A stretch of DNA of 64,000 nucleotides from NCBI RefSeq assembly GCF_008831285.2, contig NC_045143.1, forward strand, positions 3,171,503 through 3,235,502. Direction: 5' to 3'. Positions 11,156-23,134 of this stretch are shown piece by piece. The stretch is from Nymphaea colorata (taxonomy: Eukaryota > Streptophyta > Magnoliopsida > Nymphaeales > Nymphaeaceae). Both the position numbers and the translations under genes were made by a program. The notes beneath the pieces are model-generated. The model did not search any database. It worked only from the letters and a program-made list of their open reading frames with translations, and was not told where the DNA came from. Every line of letters starts with the position of its first letter. The first letter of the stretch is position 1.

Positions 11156-11920
11156 TCATGTTCCCCTTAGACAATCATTGAATGGTAAAGGAAGAACCAC
11201 ATGTTCATTGTCCCCAATGTGCATTTCATTTTTATATGGAAAATGATTTTCACAAAATCTGATGTCTCTACTGGTGAACAACGACCCACTTTCAAGATCA
11301 TAAACCTTGTAAGCTGATTGACCATATTGATATCCAAGAAATATGCATCGCCTTCCCCTTAAGTCAAACTTGTGATTTTTATGAATATTGTAGGCATAAC
11401 AAAGGCATCCAAAAACACGCATATGTTTGTAGTTTGGTGTGCGTTTGTATAAAACTTCATATGGAGTTTTATTATTTAATGCACTGGATGGTAACCTATT
11501 GATAATGTAAGCAGCAGTGGTGACACATTCTCCCCAAAATTTTATGGGTAGTTTAGCTTGAAAAATCAATGATCATGCCATGTTTAAGATGTCTCGATGC
11601 TTACGTTCGACCACACCATTTTGTTGAGGAGTCACAACACAACTATGCTGACGATCAATGCCTTTTTCATGAAGAAAGTTATTCATTTCTTGTGAAAAGA
11701 ATTCAGTTCCATTGTCACTTCTAAGAATTTTAATTCTAGTTCGAAACTGGTTTTCAATAAGTGCGACAAAATTTTTAATGACTCCAAAAACTTCATATTT
11801 ATATCTCATAAGATAGATCCATGTAGATCGGGAAAAATCATCAACTATGGTTAAAAAATATTGTGCACCAGTTAATGAAGGCGTGTGATAACTTCCCCAC
11901 ACATCACAATTGTCAAACAA
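11156..11920 (-). mobile_element. Copia-C integrase fragment with in-frame stop
   Basis: One reading frame on the minus strand carries a Ty1/Copia integrase core and the start of the following linker. The first part has FLTIVDDFSRSTWIYLM (first catalytic D in the VDDFSR motif), LRSDNGTEF (second D) and TPQQNGVVERKHR (catalytic E). After a single in-frame TGA at 11570-11572 it continues with KLPIKFWGE, AAYIINRLPS, and the YKVYDLESG post-integrase motif. The two halves are in the same frame, so one nonsense change separates them. Gag, protease, RT and RNase H are absent. The upstream end abuts the 1.25-kb repeat at about 11925. Confidence 0.9.
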
Positions 11921-11929
11921 ACTTCACAA

Positions 11930-13240
11930 AGTAGTAAAGCTTCAAATGGGTTTCAGCAATGCATATTGTATATACAATGCAAGGAACCCATTAAAGGTTC
12001 AATTTGCCTAGACAATTACAAAAAGTGTGTTTGACAATTGCCCCGAGCCAACAGACCATTACCCCGAGCCAAGCCCAAAATCTAAACCCAAACTCTGTCC
12101 AAGTGTACAAGGGATGCCAACCTCCACACATGTGTGGTTCGATATTTTATATATATCTAGCACCAAGTTTATTTGGTTCACGTCTTTCATCTTCAGACAT
12201 TAAGAGTGTGTTTGACAATTAACCACAGATTTTAAATCCAAAGCTGATGTGGCTAAGATCCCTTTTACGTGGGATGCACAGTGGAAACAAACATTGGATT
12301 TTACTACTATGTGAAAAAAGAGGATTTTTTTCCCAGGCACTTATGGCAAAAACATTGGATTTGAGGTTGAATGGGATGATATCTGTCCTTAAATACATGA
12401 ATCTAAGATTCTAGTGATCTCAAATCAGAGGTTACCAAACACTCCATAATGGAGTTCACTTATTGTCAAACAGAAAAGTTTTTATTCATCAGACAAACAA
12501 CATGCACGTAGTACACACATAGTACACAAAACAAAATACAAACAATGAAGCACTTTATCTCTTATTAATTTGACCTAACCTACCTGGAGAAGTCCAGTAA
12601 TGTTTTTTGAATTTCCAGATCAGAGTACATGGAATTCGACTGCCTTTGTATTCAAAAGTTGACTGGTATGTTGAGTGCTATGATTAAAAATAAGATCATG
12701 CTGCATTGATGCCTTGACTTGAACAAACTCAACAAATTTCATACTCGTTTCCTCAAATCAAGTGCGCCACTCTTAATTGCGTCCTCCTGTAAACTTATGT
12801 GGATGCGAGTCAACTTGATGCAAAATTACTTCAAATGGCAATTAGTTTAGCCTAAGTGCAATATTAGGCAATGAAATTAATAAATTTGAGATTAATGATA
12901 TGTTAATTGAAATTAAACAATTAATGGAGTTTGTAATGGCTGAAGACTCAACTTAGCTCACACTTACCAAGTTCATGGTGCGTAGTCGGGTATGTGGTGG
13001 CCTACTATGTCTAGGAGTCACCGAGTTCACATTGGTGGACTTAGTTGAGGTTGGTCGAACAAGCTTATCTGGATGGGGATTTAAATTGTTACTTCACCCA
13101 GATTTTCTTCTAACCTATGTACTTCCGAGTTGTCCACGTTTGCATGTTGTTCTTGAAGACATAATAAGTGCTTAGAGGACATATATTTGCACTTGATCTA
13201 AACTCCTCAAGATTTAATAACAGTGGATTTAAAATTAGAC
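11930..13240. repeat. 1.25-kb dispersed repeat, copy 1
   Basis: Colinear with 50930-52161 (same strand, scattered differences and small indels). It has no convincing frame. Both copies contain the same MITE-like insertion (12204-12446 here), so the insertion predates the duplication. In the second copy the repeat ends 50 bp before a V-ATPase exon. Class unknown. Confidence 0.85.
12204..12446. mobile_element. MITE, possibly PIF/Harbinger-like (243 bp)
   Basis: The left end is GAGTGTGTTTGACAATTAACC and the right end, reversed, is TGGAGTGTTTGGTAACC: imperfect terminal inverted repeats. The trinucleotide TAA flanks both ends (12201-12203 and 12447-12449), the target type of PIF/Harbinger elements. 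No coding capacity. The terminal repeats are imperfect, so the call is tentative. Confidence 0.5.
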
Positions 13241-13601
13241 TTTCCTTTATCTGATCTTAAATCTGACATTTTCTCAATGCAAAAAAAAAATGTGAAGTAA
13301 GGATTTCAGTATCCAACTTAAGATCGTTAGCTTAATGAATTATCAGTTTCACCATAGATGTTTTGGCACATCAATCAAAAACATGTCATATAAGATTTAT
13401 ATCAAATAGTTCAAATTTGAAGGAATCATGTGACTTGTCAAGATTCACCCAATGCAATTGATTTATAAAGGAATGGGTTAGGTGTCAAACTTCTATAAAT
13501 CTGTTGACAATTGCGAAATGTATTTTCTTCATATTCAACTTTTACTGACGTCTTACTGTCATTTATTTTTATATCATACGTAGGTTAGTCGATTTGGTGG
13601 A

Positions 13602-13660
<59 letters not shown>

Positions 13661-13785
13661 CACACACACACATATATATATACATTATTGTGGGAAAATG
13701 ATGGATCTTGTTTTTTATATATATTTTTTGAAAAACTTTATATGGGTTTGGTTATCAAGTTCGCTAGCTGTTGCTTGAAAGCGAT

Positions 13786-13870
<85 letters not shown>

Positions 13871-14313
13871 ATTTTGAATAAAAAACAAATTTACATGTGA
13901 AAAATATGGTCTCTCTTTTTGTACTTATAGGTCATGTCACGTATTCTCATGTCTTGCCCTAATATCAGTCATGCACTTTAACCACTTTTTTTGATAAGTA
14001 GTGCAAATGGTGAGGTTGGATGTCATATTGTAGTTATGTTGGTAGTTCAAATCTTGAAAAGTGTTACGCGCCCTTATACATGTTCTTATCTCTCTCTCTT
14101 TGTTTTTTTAATATAAAAATAAATAGTCAAACATCTAAAACAAGCTCACCATCACCATCATTTTACTTATCTTTCTCAATAATAACACTGAGCACTAGAA
14201 GTTTTCCATTAATCAAATGAATAAAACATGGAAATACGGACACTAAGAAAATAAAGACAGCCCATACTTGCTAGCTGCCTTTTACCTTATCAAGCCAAAG
14301 GAGACAAGCCATA
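13241..14313. other. Intergenic with microsatellites
   Basis: AT-rich. (TA)n at about 13606-13656, and a compound (TA)n-(TG)n tract at about 13788-13868. No gene signal seen. Confidence 0.7.
13606..13868. repeat. Two compound AT/GT microsatellites
   Basis: The first tract is (TA)n followed by a short CATACACACACACA section. The second is (TA)n switching to about 21 TG units. They are separated by about 110 bp of unique sequence. Confidence 0.95.
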
Positions 14314-14668
14314 TTACACTAAAAAATAAGGGAAAAAAAACTCGTTCAAGAATTCATTCCAAGTGTTGGGTAGCCCGGGCAGGCACCAATGGATACAGTC
14401 GGTGTAAGTCTCAGGGTCAGCCTTTTGCTCAGGGTTCAGAAGCTTGCCTTGTCGGATCTTGTAAACGGATATATGTGCATCTTTTTGGTACTCGGATTGG
14501 GTCGTCAGGTTCACGGAGAACACTGGAACCTTCATCGAGGGGGTCACGTACATTGCCACCACTGAGAGTCGCCGGTCCGTTCCCACCTCCAAGTGTGAGA
14601 TGTTCTTCGGGATCGACGTGGTGTCCAACGCACACTTGATTCCGTTCAGGTTGAACCAGTCCATGCTC
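14314..14668 (-). pseudogene. TBL: TBL (trichome birefringence-like) last-exon fragment
   Basis: The minus strand encodes about 118 residues matching the C-terminus of plant TBL/DUF231 proteins, Golgi O-acetyltransferases acting on xylan and other wall polysaccharides. Visible are VGTDRRLSVVAMYVTPSMKVP, the YQKDAHISVYKIRQGKLL segment, PEQKADPETY, and the DCIHWCLPGLPNTWNE motif holding the catalytic D-x-x-H pair (D and H of DCIH). A 3' splice acceptor (TTGTAG) lies directly upstream at 14669-14670 and an intron-like region follows to about 15125. The N-terminal TBL domain and the GDS catalytic serine motif are not in the window. The last residues diverge from the family. It could be the end of a gene whose other exons were lost. 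Confidence 0.88.
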
Positions 14669-15125
14669 CTACAACATCCAACATTATTATTAAGGGGAAA
14701 AGTTGCCGGCAATGCCGGCTGTGTCCCTTCTACTGGGCCAAGCTTCTTTACAAATTAGTTTTCAAAAATATGTTATGTTTTGGCGACAAAAAACAGTTTG
14801 CCGCAATTTGTTCTAAAGTTAGTGAATTTTTGTAAAACATTGTAATACAATATTTTATGAGTCTGCTTCATTCTTTAAAACAAATTTACTAAATCATGGG
14901 GAGTAAAAAATTGAGCGCTTAAGCCTCCAACACTTTTTAGCATATTTGATTTGGCTTAGCAACATTCAAACAAGTAGTTTTAATTTGCAAGGTAAGTATT
15001 ATAATAATAAATCAGAGAAGTGCTTATGGACAGGGGCAAAGCAAAGGCTCCCCCTTAAGATTTTTGAAAAATAAGATGTTAGATGTTAGAGAGAATTTAA
15101 ATGACACTTCAAAAAACCAGGTTTT
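14669..15125 (-). repeat. TBL intron segment, duplicated inverted at 40.6-41.1 kb
   Basis: About 455 bp immediately upstream of the TBL exon occur in reverse orientation at 40625-41083. The second copy stops exactly at the intron's 3' end, where Copia-A integrase sequence replaces the exon. Non-coding. Confidence 0.85.
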
Positions 15126-17552
15126 TTGGAGTATTTGTGTACGGGTATTATACGGCGATAAATTCCTCGGGTATAATACGGTAAAGTTGTATATCTCGAG
15201 AAAATCTCAGCAAATTTTAAAAAATTTAAAAAATTTAAAAAAATTTAAAAATTTAAAAAATCCTGAAAATTACAAGAAAATAAAAATAATACAAAAAAAT
15301 GCAAAAAAGATGCATATAATACGTGTTTTTTTTCAAGTTTTTTTATTTTCTGGCGTTTTTTTTTTAAGACACATCTAATTGCCATTTTATACAGCTAACT
15401 TATTTCTCGAGTATTATGCGCGTATTTTTCGAATAATATGTGTTTTATGTAACAATAGTCAAAACCTAGTTTTGTAAAATAGAGTATACAAGCCGATCGT
15501 TAAAATTCATGTAAAACTAGATTTTAGATGTAAATGAATGGGATTTGGATTGTGACGGCTCTCCCACTCCTCCATCGCCATTCATCGTTAGGTCTCTTTC
15601 GCCTGATGATGGGTAGAGGACGATGAGGAAGGGCCACCGGCCACCAGAAAGGAAGAGAGAACAGAAACATAAAAAGGGAAGGAAGGTAACACTTTATTTC
15701 TTAAATCATATTGAATACCTCTCAATTCAGTACCGACATCTTTGAATACAAACAAAGAACCTAAATCAAACCCCAAATTGAGTTGTGCGTGTCATTGGGT
15801 GCACGGAACCCTCGTATACATAGAAACTTTTTGGTAATATTTAAAAAAAAATGTCTTTTATAATTTTTATATGGATGGATAACAAGTTGAATCCAAAATC
15901 CAGATCCGGAAACAAAATGTGCTCCTCGTTGGCCAAGTTGTTTACGTTCTCTATCGCATGCAATCCCTCTGATCAGCCGACCATGTCGCCCCTACGTGAC
16001 ACCGATCTTGTGGGCCAAGTTGATTACATTCTTCTGCTTGTCCGTTTAATCTGTTTCATATATATATATATAGAAAACCATATGCACCATGAAAGTTCAT
16101 CCAGAGGCTTCATTTTAGGCAAAGTAGCATACATCTTTATTCAAATTATTGAAGGGTCACTCATAGATTCTCTTTGTGTCCTTCATCTATTTGGATGCCT
16201 AACCATCATATGAAACTATACAATTGCGCAGCCGAATGTGGAATCAAATTGAAAAATGAGGCCGAACCTCGCAACTTTTTAGCCCAAGGGTGACTAGACT
16301 TGCTATGAACGAGAAATGATTAAGCTGCTGTCATTGTTCTTATAATATTAATAAAAAACATTTGATAAAATGATACAAGGCTAGATAAATGGCCCAATGA
16401 AGAAGATAACCAAGCTGAGAAATGAGAGCAAAAATGGCAACAAGGCTCATTAAAGATGGTTACTAATGAGGAAGGAACCACAACCCAGCTTAGCTTTAGG
16501 GAAATAGAAAGACAGTGAGATAATCATCTCGCTCGTTTGAAATCTACTACTCGAAGTGACCACACCCAGTCAAACAGATTTTTCGGTAGCGGAACAAGTT
16601 GGATCCACACTTTTGAACCATATTCGATTCGTGGACTATACAGTAATTTACGGATTTGGATTGGCTAAATTAGGATCGAAAACCATTTTGAACTTTATAC
16701 GTGGATTTTGGCTAAATTAGGATCTACACTGCTCTAAAAATGAATCTGATCTGAATCCATATCCATATCTGATTGGATATTTGTATATATCTGAATCCGA
16801 ACCAGATCGAATGTCATTTATTACATCCGATTCTAATCTGATCTGATCTAATTTCTTAATCTAATATTATTTTTTTTCTACATTCGATTTTTTTGATCGA
16901 TTAAGTCAAATATCTGATTCAAATTGACATGGTTAGTGGCCCATGTGAAAATAGTTTCTAGAACTTTATTTGGTAGGTCTCGGACAGTACCAACTCTCAC
17001 ATTATATATGGTTAAAAAGGAAAATAGAAAGTTCCAATAATTTATTTAATATGGAGAGGAGACATGCTGCAAAAGAAGACTTTGGTTCTTCTCTCCTCGA
17101 TACTGGCATCGACCACATTGGCCAAGTCTTCAACACCCTTTCATACGCCATACGCCACTGGCCTCTTGATCTCGTCGTATTCCGTGGAGCCATTCTCGAA
17201 TGGCCCCTGCCTGCCATTTTCGGCGAGAAAGAGATCAGTAAGAGGAAACAAATATGAGTCACCCCCAGCAATTCCCGAACTTCAATCCAAAAGCATAATT
17301 AACTTACAAAACTTTCATCTTGAATGTGTTCATCCACATGATATAGAGATCGATTCAGGCATTATCTTACGTTTGAAAATTTGTGGAAACGTTAAAGCAT
17401 TGTTTTTTAAGCGTTATTACAAGTTTCATTGCAATTCTCATTCAAGAGTAGAGGTGGCACGGGGTTGGTTACCTGGCTGATACTCCCGTAAAATTGGGTG
17501 CCGTTGGGCTTTGGCCGAGTCAAGTTAGTAACTTATTTTTTAATATGATTTT

Positions 17553-17589
<37 letters not shown>

Positions 17590-18139
17590 TATGTATAATT
17601 TGTTATAATTAAGTGTATTTATGTATTAAATTACACTAAAATATATATTTTTTCAGTCTAATTAAAGTGGGTGGGCTTGAGTTGTGACAGTCATACTCAG
17701 GTTAAGCCCAAGCTGCGGTCATGAGCTAGGATCAGCCCAATGCCCGCGTCAGTAAGGTGAGAGTTCATGCTCATCCTTCTTCTGGGCATCAGGTATAAAG
17801 GTGTCATCTAGTAGGAGTTGTCGATTGCTGTTTTTTTTATGTTTTACTCGAAATATCCATTCAAGTGACCACCTGTCTTTTCATGTAAACTCAAAAGCCA
17901 GCTTCATATTTCTTGATTTCCTCATACAGGCAACACTTTGTTAAAAAATAGTTAAACGAGGGACGGCCCTCATATTTCTACATTTCCTCATACAATAAGC
18001 ACTTCGATCCAAACCCATCTCAAATTGAACCACGAAGAATGACTTCAGATCTAAGGTTTTGACATGAAAGCAAGGTTCTCAGATGCGGAGATCCTTTGTT
18101 TTTCTAAACTGTGGGTCCGGAAAAACAGTTTTCATATCC
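15126..18139. other. Intergenic; no gene assigned
   Basis: 15130-15440 has several ATTATACGG/CGGGTATTA words in both orientations and a run of AAAATTTAAA repeats, perhaps a degenerate element. 16740-16900 has repeats of ATCTGAATCC and ATCTGATCTG words. 17050-17260 is a GC-richer island open on both strands; the plus frame contains GIDHIGQVFNTLSYAIRHW but I cannot assign it. 17451-17760 resembles the GGGTGGGC-type repeat inserted at 45.2 kb. Confidence 0.45.
17559..17585. repeat. (AT)n microsatellite
   Basis: Short AT tract inside an AT-rich segment. Confidence 0.9.
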
Positions 18140-19625
18140 TTGGATTATAGTTCAAAATCAGTGTTCAAACCAATAGATTCGGACCTACATAAACAATTTA
18201 TACGTAAACCCAACAAATCCTTAAAAAATAGTTGATTAAATAAATTTTCCCGGTTGAAAATCGTTATTTTGTTGAATTTTCAAACATGCAATAAGTGAAG
18301 AATAGATTGAAATGGCGGAATGTAATCAGGCGGCAATGTGGCCCACACCCAAAATGTTCTTGGTTTAAATCTTGTAATACTATCAGGTTTTAATTTGTTA
18401 TTTTTTTAAGCTGCAAGCAGTAGCAATTTTGATTATTGAGTTGAAGAATGTATTGTAAGTCTATTCAATCTCCAAAACAAATCAAAACCTTAGAGGCATG
18501 AAGGCATGATTTTGATTGTTTTAAACCAAAAGTGGTTTTTCTCAAGTAAACATTAAAAAAGAAAGATCAGTGAAAATCAGTGGGATTCTACACACCAAGG
18601 TTGGGTTTGATAGTCTCATATCTGATATCTGAAGATGTATTGAATTGAATGATATGCTTCCCAATCGAGATGCATCGAGAGACTTTTCTTAATAGGTTTG
18701 AATGATATGCTTCCCAATCGAGATGCATCGAGAGACTTCTCTTAATAGGTTTGAATGATATGCTTCCCAATCGAGATGCATCGAGAGACTTTTCTTAATA
18801 GGTTTGAATGATATGCTTCCCAATCGAGATGCATCGAGAGACTTTTCTTAATAGGTTTGAATGATATGCTTCCCAATCGAAATGCATCGAGAGACTTTTC
18901 TTAATAGGTTATGAAAAAGCTTGCAGATAAGTTATTAGTGGTATTAGATTTTTCTGGTAAGTTCAGGAAAACTAATTTAAACATTAGTTTTTCATGATTT
19001 TTTATTTATTATATCTTTCTTGTTCGTTTCCTCTAACAGCCAAGTCTATTGGTAGCCACGATCAAATAAATAAAGTGGTACCCACGATTTTCCGGAGGAC
19101 CCAATACTGCTGTCAGTATCGATATCAGAGTCAGATTAGCTTGCTGTCGCTATATTTTACTTTAAAAATAAAAAAAAAAATAATGAATAAGTGCTCCTAA
19201 AATTATTCAATAAAACCAAAAAAATTCACAGATACCCACAGCTGCACCCACTAGCTTCCTCTACTTTCCCTTCGTAAACACTACTTTCCTTTTTATCAGA
19301 AATATTTTTCCCACAAATTGTGGAAGCAGCGCCCTACCTACCAAACATTTTCTTCATAGGGTGTTTGTAACAGAAATATTATAAGGAGGAGCGTGGGACA
19401 ATTAGTTGATTTGAGTGTTGCACTAATAACGGGTTCTCGATTAGATTATTACGAGTATTACTCCTTTGAACAGAAAGCAGCGACATGCACAACATTCAGA
19501 CTCACAACCGAGCCCAGTTAAAATGTCATATTACTAAATTACTTATATAATATATGTTGTTCTGTTATTTTCCTTTACAATACAATTATTCAAGTATGTT
19601 ATATACATTAATAACTAAATTTTGC
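18140..19625 (+). repeat. 3-kb unclassified repeat, partial copy D
   Basis: Segments match copies A and B: the GATTCGGACCTACATAAAC region near 18178, the AAAAAGCTTGCAGATAAG region near 18915, and the CTTGCTGTCGCTATATTTTAC region near 19140. This copy has only the left half of the repeat unit and carries the 5 x 53-bp expansion, which copies A and B lack. Confidence 0.8.
18647..18910. repeat. Tandem array, 5 copies of a 53-bp unit
   Basis: The unit starts GAATGATATGCTTCCCAATC and contains ATGCATCGAGAGACTT. Five copies are nearly identical, with single changes such as CTTCTC in the second and CGAAATG in the fifth. In copies A and B of the same dispersed repeat only one degenerate unit is present, so the array expanded locally. 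Confidence 0.97.
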
Positions 19626-20991
19626 TTATTCTGTTATGTAGATAATAAATTTAAATAATAATAATAATAAAATACTCTTGTCGCACCTAAATTTTTTGAG
19701 ATATGCCGCTCCGGCACCTGAACCCCGCATTCTGGTGACATAGTGTAGGGGCCACCCTCGGCTTCTCGCTCGTGACGGTCTGGAAAGCAGATGACTCTAA
19801 CACCTCCTCCGCCAGCCTGCAGCAAGTTAACGACAATATGGACACCGGCAGAGGAAGCCACCGACGGTGCCCAGCAAGTAGCATATCGCATAAGAAGAAG
19901 CAAACTCCGATGGTCAAATGAGGATCTCCTGTGACACCACCACCACGACCTTTTTCCAATTTTTCGAAAAACCAATTACCTCATCTCTTGGTCCTTTTGT
20001 TTTCATACTGTTTTCCAAATTTTAGTTTCTCTCTCTCTCTCTCTCTCTCTTCATGGGCACAAGAGGGCGAAAGATGTTTCTGTGTACGTCATGCTTACAG
20101 TTTGCTTCAATCTTCTATGTTTATTGGTTCCCTCATAATCTCCTTTGGGTTGGGGTTTTATTTGACGATCCAAAACTCTTGTCTGGCTTATTTTGTTGGA
20201 CTGCATTGAGACTCAAAATAACCTCAAAAGATCTCGTTTTCACCTTGCGACCAAGTTCCCATTATGTTTTTGTGTCTAAAAAACTATCACTCCTTTGCTG
20301 TGGTTTTGTCGAGTGTCTCAATATCTTTATGTGCTTACCTGGTCTATGCCTCATAATAGATTGAGAAACAAAATAAATGGCGTACCATTTAGAGAGTTTG
20401 TTTTTTTTATGTTTTGGTGGGTTATTTAGAACTCTAGGAATTATATTATTTATAAAAATGAGGTTGTCTCAGTTCAATGCATGACATCATTCATTTTGTA
20501 CGATGTTTGGACAATTTCTCATAACTTATGAGGGAATGGTACTACCTTCTTCTTACAAGAATTAAGAGCTGAGTCTTAGATGTAATTTCTTTTTCAGGTT
20601 CAACGTTTTGTTGGTCTTCGTTAATGTTATTTTCATCTCTTTTTCTCTCTCCTCTTAGTTTTCTATCTAAACATTTGATTTGCCAAAACCAGTTTCCAAG
20701 GAACAATATCTATTTGTCTTCCTAATTAGGTAGACAGTCCAAAGTACAACATCCAAACCAGAAATTATTTTTAGCTACAAGACACTGAATTTCTTTGACC
20801 ATGACTCCATACCATAAACGAGCTAGGGAATCAAAGAGTTTTAGCCTAGGTTCAATGCTCCCAATTAGCTGGATCTGGCCCCATTATTAAATATGGGCTT
20901 GCATGCCTGAAGGGGCAGCTGGGCAGCTGCCCTTATACATGCTCACAAGTGGTGTCGAAGACACATGTAGACTTATGTAGGCAATTGTCTC
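19626..20991. other. Intergenic; GC-richer island at 19.7-19.95 kb
   Basis: 19690-19960 is GC-richer and open in two minus-strand frames, as a captured exon might look, but I recognise no family. 20030-20050 is a CT tract. The rest is AT-rich with no gene seen. Confidence 0.4.
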
Positions 20992-21198
20992 CAGGGGCAG
21001 AGCTAAGATTTTTTGCAAGGACGGGCCAAATGAAGACTGGGTTTTGTGAGTTGGATTTGGATAGTGTCAAATTGAACTCATATTCAAAAAATACATGGAG
21101 ACAAAAAAGTAATTTTTTAATTTTTACACTGTATTTTTTTTTTCATTTGGTTGGGGGTGGGGCCATGGCCTAGGCGGGCCCCCCTTCCTCCGCCCCTG
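20992..21198. mobile_element. hAT-type MITE (207 bp) with 8-bp target duplication
   Basis: Terminal inverted repeats: left CAGGGGCAGAG, right (reversed) CAGGGGCGGAG. The octamer ATTGTCTC flanks both ends (20984-20991 and 21199-21206), an 8-bp target-site duplication as made by hAT transposases. No coding capacity. The end motif matches the common plant repeats starting CAGGGGCGGAGCCAG. The perfect duplication suggests a fairly young insertion. Confidence 0.88.
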
Positions 21199-21206
21199 AT
21201 TGTCTC

Positions 21207-22483
21207 CACAGACTCCTATATACTACTTATTTACATATAATTGCCTAATAGTTTTTATTTGATCGTCTACTTATTTCTATGTTATGTTGCTAAAATGGAA
21301 AGACATATCTTTAATTATTTTACACTGAAAGTGTAGGTGGAGTAGAACTCATAGCACAAATAAAGGATCCAGCACATGCACATGCGTGGAGTGAATTTTA
21401 CATGGAATTGAAACTGTCCTTGAAAGAGATCGTGAACAAAAGTCTTACTTCTAGTCAACTTTCCAACGTGCTGCTCATTCATGACAATGTCATATGGATC
21501 GATCTTCATGACTTTTTTTCTTTTTGATGTAATATGAGCTGGCATTTTGATGTGAACTTGTTTTCCCAATTTTTATAATGCCACTCTCTTAGAATCAGTC
21601 AAAATGAGCCTCAAGAGCAATCCTCAAATTAATTTACCAGTTAAAAAAAAAAGTACTGAAAATTTATCTCAAATATTACATTCTTTAGCCTCAAAGGCTG
21701 CAGGATGGCTGGTTTGTAGATGGTATATGTGGTGTATTCTTACTTTGATTTTTATTGGTGCTACTATCCTAGACAATAAAATATGTGGTGTATTCTTATT
21801 TACTTTGATTTTTATGGGTGCTACTATCCTAGACAATAAAATATGTTGTTCTACATCGAGTTGAAGGTGGTCCGCTGCCTATCTAGGCTTCAATGCAGCC
21901 AAAGACCCTATAAGAAGGGAGAATGGGTTGAGCCTTTTATGTGCAGTTGTTTATGAACCTCCTACTCACTCAAAATAATATATGAATTATATATGATGGT
22001 GGACATGGGTAGCTCCACTTTAAAGTTTAAACCCTTAAAGTCAAAGATCATCTCATAGACAGGAAACGAAACTCCTGATTCTCTAACTTTGAGTGACGAG
22101 CTAAGTTCTTTGCAATTTTCATATTAGGTGATGGAAGGTTTTGGCCTCAGTAGATGGAACTTAAAGTGGGTCCACTCCCAAACCCATGAATATTTAGATC
22201 CTTCCAATTATTGTAAGTCATCTCTTCCAAGAACTGCCATAAGAACCATGAACCATTCAATATTGTTTGATGCATGCCTTCTATATTGCCCAAACCGCAT
22301 GCCCAGATGCATAGATAGATTAATGGCATGGATACATAAACATTCACACAATATATTTAGAGACCACTCAAGAGGATATCATAGACTTTCAAAAGATTCA
22401 AGTTTGATAAGTAGACTTCTCGTCAAGTTTGGAGGACAGCTTAACAAATGAACCCAGAATTAGAAATACAGAATCTCAAACTC

Positions 22484-22561
<78 letters not shown>

Positions 22562-23134
22562 ATATATATATATCTGTGTGTATGTGTGTGTGTTTGCGTG
22601 TGTATATATAAATATATATATAAAGGGGTACATCTGCGTCAGTGTTAATTGGTTGATCACTGGATTTGTTTGTTTTCGAGTCGCTTATCCGCATTTTTAT
22701 ATATAATGCTTAAGATATTTTAAATTGTCTATGATATGTTCTCTTATGAAATAATGCATGGTTCTACTATGTTTACGATTTTATGCGCTTAATTACGCTA
22801 AATGTACTAATCAAATATTGAAGCATAATCACTTAGTCTTCTGTCACATAAACATGTTCAGGGTCTCCATATATGAACCCAAATAGAGTAGTCTGCTCAC
22901 AGTCTGCTCTTCTAATTAGCATGAAAAAAGAAACTAAAACATAACTAAATAGATGTCTTCATTTCTCTGCCCCGACTTTAAAGTTCTTTCTTCACTAGTT
23001 AATACGCATTCCAGACATTTCATCATCAGCAGGACAGCCTGCAGATAATCAGATAGTAGTGATCAAAGTAGTGAAATATATAAGATGCAGATGACAGAAG
23101 TACGATATAGAATGGACGGTGTGAAGGCGTTCCT
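21207..23134. other. Intergenic 3' of the MADS gene
   Basis: 21733-21845 holds two copies of a roughly 60-bp unit containing GGTGCTACTATCCTAGACAA. 22486-22630 is a compound microsatellite. No gene is recognised; short open frames are tract-driven. The MADS polyadenylation region would lie just left of 23135. Confidence 0.6.
22486..22625. repeat. Compound (CT)n(TA)n(TG)n microsatellite
   Basis: CT tract, then interrupted TA, then a TGTGTGTTTGCGTGTG section, then TA again. Confidence 0.95.

Noticed and set aside
16970..17480. Overlapping plus- and minus-strand frames around 17.1-17.3 kb
   Set aside because: Open on both strands because of local base composition; no family recognised and no gene structure found.
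18647..18910. CRISPR-like array
   Set aside because: Units are directly adjacent with no unique spacers; this is a tandem minisatellite in plant DNA.
19634..19975. Open minus-strand frames with GC-richer composition (113 and 90 residues)
   Set aside because: Two overlapping frames are equally open, neither shows a known domain, splice sites or a convincing start; kept only as an unassigned island.
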